Part shown: piece after piece, positions 12,788 to 16,107 of the stretch
Position numbering within the stretch: position 1 is the first letter of the stretch
Layout of the letters: every line of letters begins with the position of its first letter
NCBI GenBank assembly: GCA_039923755.1
Contig: JBDTCD010000056.1
Coordinates: 1-16,107, forward strand
Reading direction: 5' to 3'
Length of the DNA: 16,107 nt
Source: Terrimesophilobacter sp039923755
GTDB taxonomy: Bacteria; Actinomycetota; Actinomycetes; Actinomycetales; Microbacteriaceae
The notes under the pieces: model-generated
The model's database searches: none
Told to the model about the DNA's origin: nothing
What the model saw: only the letters and a program-made list of their open reading frames with translations
Translations under genes and position numbers: made by a program

Positions 12788-13435
12788 TCAGCGGCGGGTA
12801 GAAGCGAGCGTCAGGTCCAGTTGTTGGAATGCCTCATGGATTCGGGTAGGGAGCGGCACTGCGTCATCCTTTTCAATCCATCGCCGGTATGCATATCGCA
12901 TCGCCGCGAATCCGATCAGGCTGACCAGGTGCGCCCGCTGCGTCAGCGCATCCTCGTCTTGTTCGAGCGCGTGGTCGTCGGTTGCCAGGCGCTGGCGGAC
13001 GAGCCCCGCCAGTTCGTCCTCGAAAAGGTGGAGAAACGCCATCCGCTTTGCAAAGAGCGCAGGATGCTGGCGCAGAAGAGTTCTTCGCCGCTGGCTTGCG
13101 GCGCGGTCGTCCGAAAACGCGTCGGATGCAGCCTCAAAGAGTCGACCGAGGCCGGAGAGCAGGTTCTCCTTTTTACCTTCGGAGAGGAAGACAGCTGCCG
13201 CCTCAAGATCGGCGAGAGAGGGAAAGTCCCCGACGGCGGCCTCTTCCTTCGATGCGAAGTAGTTGAAAAAGGTTCGGGGAGACACGTCCGCCGCCGCGCT
13301 GATCTCTTCGATAGTGACGCGCTCATAGCCGTGCTCGGCGGACAGATCGAGGACGGCCTGCTGGATTGCCCGACGCGTGGCCCGTCGTTTCCGCTCGCGC
13401 AGCCCAAGGGGAAGCTCCACCGCGGCTTTCGTCAT
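12788..13435 (-). CDS. TetR-family transcriptional regulator
   Basis: A 215-residue regulator. Residues ~12-60 hold the TetR helix-turn-helix: RATRRAIQQAVLDLSAEHGY, VTIEEISAAADVSPRTFFNYFASKEEA. The rest is a helical ligand-binding domain without recognisable ligand residues; a C-terminal TetR_C-like fold is likely. ATG 13435 is chosen because the in-frame ATG at 13468 lies inside a perfect operator palindrome and promoter (13442-13470). The gene follows the lipoprotein hydrolase by 50 bp on the same strand and may act on that locus as well as on itself, but the only visible operator is its own. It appears leaderless, with a -10-like AAGAAT ending 6 bp before the ATG. Confidence 0.88.
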   Translation of the reverse strand: MTKAAVELPLGLRERKRRATRRAIQQAVLDLSAEHGYERVTIEEISAAADVSPRTFFNYFASKEEAAVGDFPSLADLEAAAVFLSEGKKENLLSGLGRLFEAASDAFSDDRAASQRRRTLLRQHPALFAKRMAFLHLFEDELAGLVRQRLATDDHALEQDEDALTQRAHLVSLIGFAAMRYAYRRWIEKDDAVPLPTRIHEAFQQLDLTLASTRR

Positions 13436-13441
13436 ACTTTC

Positions 13442-13470
13442 ATTCTTGCAGAATGTGCAAATTTGCACAA
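13442..13470 (-). promoter_or_regulatory. Candidate tetR promoter, leaderless geometry
   Basis: On the minus strand TTGTGC (13470-13465), a 17-bp spacer and AAGAAT (13447-13442) form a promoter-like pair. TG is present one base before the -10 (extended -10). The start codon follows after 6 bp. The operator at 13454-13469 fills the spacer, so repressor binding would block polymerase. Confidence 0.45.
13454..13469. promoter_or_regulatory. TetR-type operator TGTGCAAATTTGCACA
   Basis: A perfect 16-bp palindrome 18 bp upstream of the tetR ATG. A perfect inverted repeat of this length in a 50-bp intergenic gap is unlikely by chance, and TetR regulators usually bind such sites in front of their own genes. 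Its placement between -35 and -10 fits autorepression. Confidence 0.75.
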
Positions 13471-13485
13471 TTCCACTTCATTGGG

Positions 13486-15030
13486 TCAGCAGTTGGGATC
13501 CTTCTGCGGAACCGTTCCGCTAACGAAGAAATCATCCACAGCGCTGTTCACGCAGGAATTCGACTTGTTATACGCCGTGTGCCCCTCGCCGTGATAGGTC
13601 ACAAGGTGGCCGTTCTCAAGCTCGGATGCGAGGCCTTTCGCCCACTTGTACGGCGTAGCCGGGTCGTTTGTCGTCCCCACGACGAGAATCGGGGCTGAAC
13701 CGGCGGCCCTGATCGGCCCCCTCACCCGCGTCGCCTTAAACGGCCAGGCATCGCACGATGTACCGCCGTAGGACATCTGCGGCCCGAAGGTCGGTGCCGC
13801 CGCGGCCAACTCCGCCGCCTCTGACCGCAACGTCGCGCGGGTGCTCGTCGACACATAGTCAAGGCAGTTGATCGCGATGAATGCTTCAGTGGAGTTATCA
13901 AGGTAGGTGCCGTCGGCATTCCTGCCGTAATAGGAATCCGCTAGCTGGAATGCGTAATCGGCATGGCCGCTCATCACATCGGTGAACAGGTCGTTCAGGT
14001 ACTTCCAGTTCGACTTGCTATAGAGCGGCAGGATGATCGCGTTAAACATCGCACCGGAACCCAGCATCCGGCCATCGGACGCGCGGAGCGGGCTCACGTC
14101 GAGACTGTGCAGAAGCAACCGGATCTTGTCCATGGCACCGTCCACGGTTCCGCTGAACGGGCAGCCCTTCGCGGTCAAGCAGTCCTTGAGGTATGCACGC
14201 GCCGCGTTCTCGAATCCCACCGCTTGCGTCTCGGTGACCTCGAAATCGGTGGTCGCCGGATCCAGTGCGCCGTCGAGGACGAGACGGCCGGTCTTCGTCG
14301 GGTACAACTCGGCGTAGGTCGCGCCGAGGAAGGTTCCGTAGGAGTATCCGAGGTAGTTGAGCTTCTTGTCCCCGAGAACGGCCCGAAGGAGGTCGAGGTC
14401 TCTGGCTGCACTGACCGTGTCGACAAATCCGAGGAGCGCCCCGGTGTATTTGAGGCACGCCTTGCCGAAGTCGGCATTCGACTTCTCCAGGTCATTGATC
14501 CAGGCATCCGATCCGACCGGATTCGGCGAGATGTCAAAGAGGAAGGCGTCCATCTGTGACGGTGTGCTGTAGCACGACACCGCGGACGACTTGTTAACAC
14601 CACGTGGGTCGAACCCGACAATGTCGTAGTGCGAACTGAGGGTCGAGTCCACAGCGTAACTGAGGCTGTCGCGGATGAAATCGTAGCCGGATCCTCCCGG
14701 ACCGCCGGGGTTCACCAGCAACGACCCCAACCTCTGGCCGGTCGCGGTCGCCCGAATCAGAGCGAGATGGATCGACTCACCTGACGGGTTACTCCAGTCC
14801 ATCGGTGCAGTAGCGGTGGCGCACTGGAAGGTCCCCTCGCACTTCGACCAGCGGAGCACCTGCGAGTAGAACGGCTGAAGGTCGCCCGCAACCGTCTCCC
14901 CCGTCGGCGACGACGTGTTCCCCGGCACTGGTGGAAGGAACAATGACACACACCCGCTGAGGGGCACGACGAACGCGAGACAGGCGGCGATGATCACCGT
15001 GCGGATTCCGCGCGTCGTATTTCGTGTCAT
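13486..15030 (-). CDS. Lipoprotein alpha/beta hydrolase, tripeptidyl-aminopeptidase (S33) type
   Basis: A 514-residue secreted hydrolase anchored by a lipobox: the signal sequence ends in PLSGC, so Cys27 would be lipidated. The catalytic triad is visible: Ser230 in LGYSYGTFLG, Asp456 in GTTNDPATP and His484 in GEGHTAY. VNPGGPGGSG (107-115) forms the oxyanion-region motif and FDPRGVNKS follows. The C-terminal part after ~420 is the TAP-like domain of this group, which characterised members use to remove N-terminal tri- or dipeptides. ATG 15030 has AAGGG 7 nt upstream (15042-15038) and overlaps the holB stop (ATGA). Substrate specificity cannot be read; esterase activity is an alternative. Confidence 0.9.
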   Translation of the reverse strand: MTRNTTRGIRTVIIAACLAFVVPLSGCVSLFLPPVPGNTSSPTGETVAGDLQPFYSQVLRWSKCEGTFQCATATAPMDWSNPSGESIHLALIRATATGQRLGSLLVNPGGPGGSGYDFIRDSLSYAVDSTLSSHYDIVGFDPRGVNKSSAVSCYSTPSQMDAFLFDISPNPVGSDAWINDLEKSNADFGKACLKYTGALLGFVDTVSAARDLDLLRAVLGDKKLNYLGYSYGTFLGATYAELYPTKTGRLVLDGALDPATTDFEVTETQAVGFENAARAYLKDCLTAKGCPFSGTVDGAMDKIRLLLHSLDVSPLRASDGRMLGSGAMFNAIILPLYSKSNWKYLNDLFTDVMSGHADYAFQLADSYYGRNADGTYLDNSTEAFIAINCLDYVSTSTRATLRSEAAELAAAAPTFGPQMSYGGTSCDAWPFKATRVRGPIRAAGSAPILVVGTTNDPATPYKWAKGLASELENGHLVTYHGEGHTAYNKSNSCVNSAVDDFFVSGTVPQKDPNC

Positions 15031-16107
15031 GAAGAGACCCTTCGAGCTGAGATGAGCATGGCTTCCAACGCGAGCGCCGGGGAGACATTGTTGCCTATGC
15101 GGCGGCGGGCGGTCGCAATGGCATCGAGGGTTGCAAGAGTCTGAGCCGGCGAAGCACTGGACGCGGCGATGCGCACCCGTCCGAGAATCTCCAGGTTGAT
15201 CGGTTCAACATCCGAACCGAGTTGCACGAGAAGGATGTCGCGATAGAGCGACAACAGGTCAACCATGATGCGATCAAGGCCGTCGCGCAGGCTACGTGTT
15301 GCCCGGCGCTTCTGGTCTTCGTCGAGCGATTTCAACTGCGCCCTCAACGCGGGCGGAATCGTTCCGCCCGGCTCCACACCGAGCGAGCGGAGGGCACCAT
15401 CTCGCTCCTCGGCATCACGTTCCTGCGTGATCGCTTTAGCGTCATCCGCCGCGGTTTCCAGGAGAGCGCCGGCCGCCAGCACCGCATCGGACACCGTGTG
15501 AATTCCCAATGCCGCCTCCAGCGTGCGCTCGCGACGCGCCCTGGCCTCTTCGTTGGTGGCGAGTCGGTGTGCCATCCCGATGTGACTTTGCGATTCGCGC
15601 GCGGCCCGTGTCGCCAGCCCCAGGTCAACGCCGTCCCTGCGCGCGATCAGCTCGGCAACGTCAGAAATGGCAGGCACCCGCAACCTCACGCTGCGCACGC
15701 GCGAACGGACCGTGGGAATCAGATCAGCCTCGCTTGGAGCGCAAAGAATCCACACTGTGCGGGGTGGAGGTTCCTCCAGCGCCTTGAGGAGGACGTTCGA
15801 CGTGCGCTCCGTCATCCGATCTGCATCCTCGATGATCATGACGCGGTACCTGCCGACCGAAGGGGAAAATTGAGAGCTCGTGACGAGTGAGCGCACCTCG
15901 TCGATCGAAATGATGACCCGCTCAGTGCTGAGTACACCGAGATCCGGATGCGTCCTGGCGGCAACCTGCCTGCGGGCGGCTTCATCACCCTCGGGATCCC
16001 CTGGGCTCAGGAGTGCCGTGGCAAACGCGAACGCGAGGTTCGATCGGCCCGACCCGGGAGGCCCGGTGATGAGCCACGAATGCGTCATCGCGCTATCGGG
16101 TTTACCG
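15027..16107 (-). CDS. holB: DNA polymerase III delta' subunit (partial, 5' end outside window)
   Basis: The visible 359 residues match the clamp-loader delta' subunit: WLITGPPGSGRSNLAFAFA (Walker-A-like, with Arg in place of the catalytic Lys), THPDLGVL, IEDADRMTERTSNVLLKALEEPP and a PTVRSRVR arginine-finger region. The frame stays open from ATG 16088 to the window edge, reading GKPDSA, and relatives have 20-40 residues before the Walker region. The ATG is therefore internal and the gene begins beyond 16107. The zinc-binding cysteines of typical delta' proteins are missing between SPGDPEGDEA and THPD, and the usual SRC motif reads SRV. It works with delta and tau/gamma to load the sliding clamp. 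Its stop overlaps the hydrolase start. Confidence 0.92.
   Translation of the reverse strand, partial: GKPDSAMTHSWLITGPPGSGRSNLAFAFATALLSPGDPEGDEAARRQVAARTHPDLGVLSTERVIISIDEVRSLVTSSQFSPSVGRYRVMIIEDADRMTERTSNVLLKALEEPPPRTVWILCAPSEADLIPTVRSRVRSVRLRVPAISDVAELIARRDGVDLGLATRAARESQSHIGMAHRLATNEEARARRERTLEAALGIHTVSDAVLAAGALLETAADDAKAITQERDAEERDGALRSLGVEPGGTIPPALRAQLKSLDEDQKRRATRSLRDGLDRIMVDLLSLYRDILLVQLGSDVEPINLEILGRVRIAASSASPAQTLATLDAIATARRRIGNNVSPALALEAMLISARRVSS

Noticed and set aside
16088..16107. ATG 16088 as the true holB start
   Set aside because: It falls just before the Walker region, the frame stays open to the edge (GKPDSA), and relatives have an N-terminal segment before this point.

Overview
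The window is high-GC, gene-dense DNA from an actinobacterium, most likely a member of the Microbacteriaceae (Leifsonia, Salinibacterium or Cryobacterium-like). That placement is inferred from codon usage, frequent GTG starts, ATGA/GTGA start-stop overlaps, apparently leaderless genes and the type of protein families present. No 16S or other marker gene confirms it. Both ends cut genes: hpaB runs off the left edge and holB off the right edge.

Left part (1-7162) is a catabolic island for 4-hydroxyphenylacetate / homoprotocatechuate (3,4-dihydroxyphenylacetate). Two divergent units flank a 335-bp regulatory region (1200-1534). The minus-strand unit is hpaC (flavin reductase) then hpaB (oxygenase), which convert 4-hydroxyphenylacetate to homoprotocatechuate. 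The plus-strand unit is a five-gene operon: a FAH-RraA fusion (HpaG-like), a GntR/FCD regulator, a DapA-family aldolase, hpaE (CHMS dehydrogenase) and hpaD (extradiol ring-cleavage dioxygenase). Spacings are short or overlapping throughout, so the unit is probably co-transcribed and partly translationally coupled. HpaD opens the ring, HpaE oxidises the semialdehyde, the FAH and RraA domains handle decarboxylation and rearrangement, and the DapA-type enzyme would release pyruvate. Recognisable HpaF isomerase and HpaH hydratase genes are absent from the window. A candidate GntR operator overlaps the operon promoter, and a perfect dyad sits directly in front of hpaC. A GNRA-loop hairpin inside the last codons of hpaD is the likely operon terminator.

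Middle part (7166-11553) is on the minus strand: a Gfo/Idh/MocA oxidoreductase, then dacB (PBP4-type DD-carboxypeptidase), pncA (nicotinamidase) and an Fsr-like MFS transporter. The last three form a tight group. The MFS gene converges on hpaD with only 3 bp between stop codons.

Right part (11564-16107) is also on the minus strand: holB (DNA polymerase III delta' subunit, 5' end missing), a lipoprotein alpha/beta hydrolase of the tripeptidyl-aminopeptidase type, a TetR regulator with a perfect 16-bp operator in its own promoter, tRNA-Thr(CGT), and a secreted CAP/SCP-domain protein. Three genes here (tetR, the Gfo/Idh/MocA gene and dacB) have a -10-like hexamer only 6-7 bp before the start codon, which suggests leaderless mRNAs.

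The most unusual item is the FAH-RraA fusion together with the DapA-type aldolase, which points to a non-enterobacterial version of the lower homoprotocatechuate pathway. I found no CRISPR array, insertion sequence or prophage.
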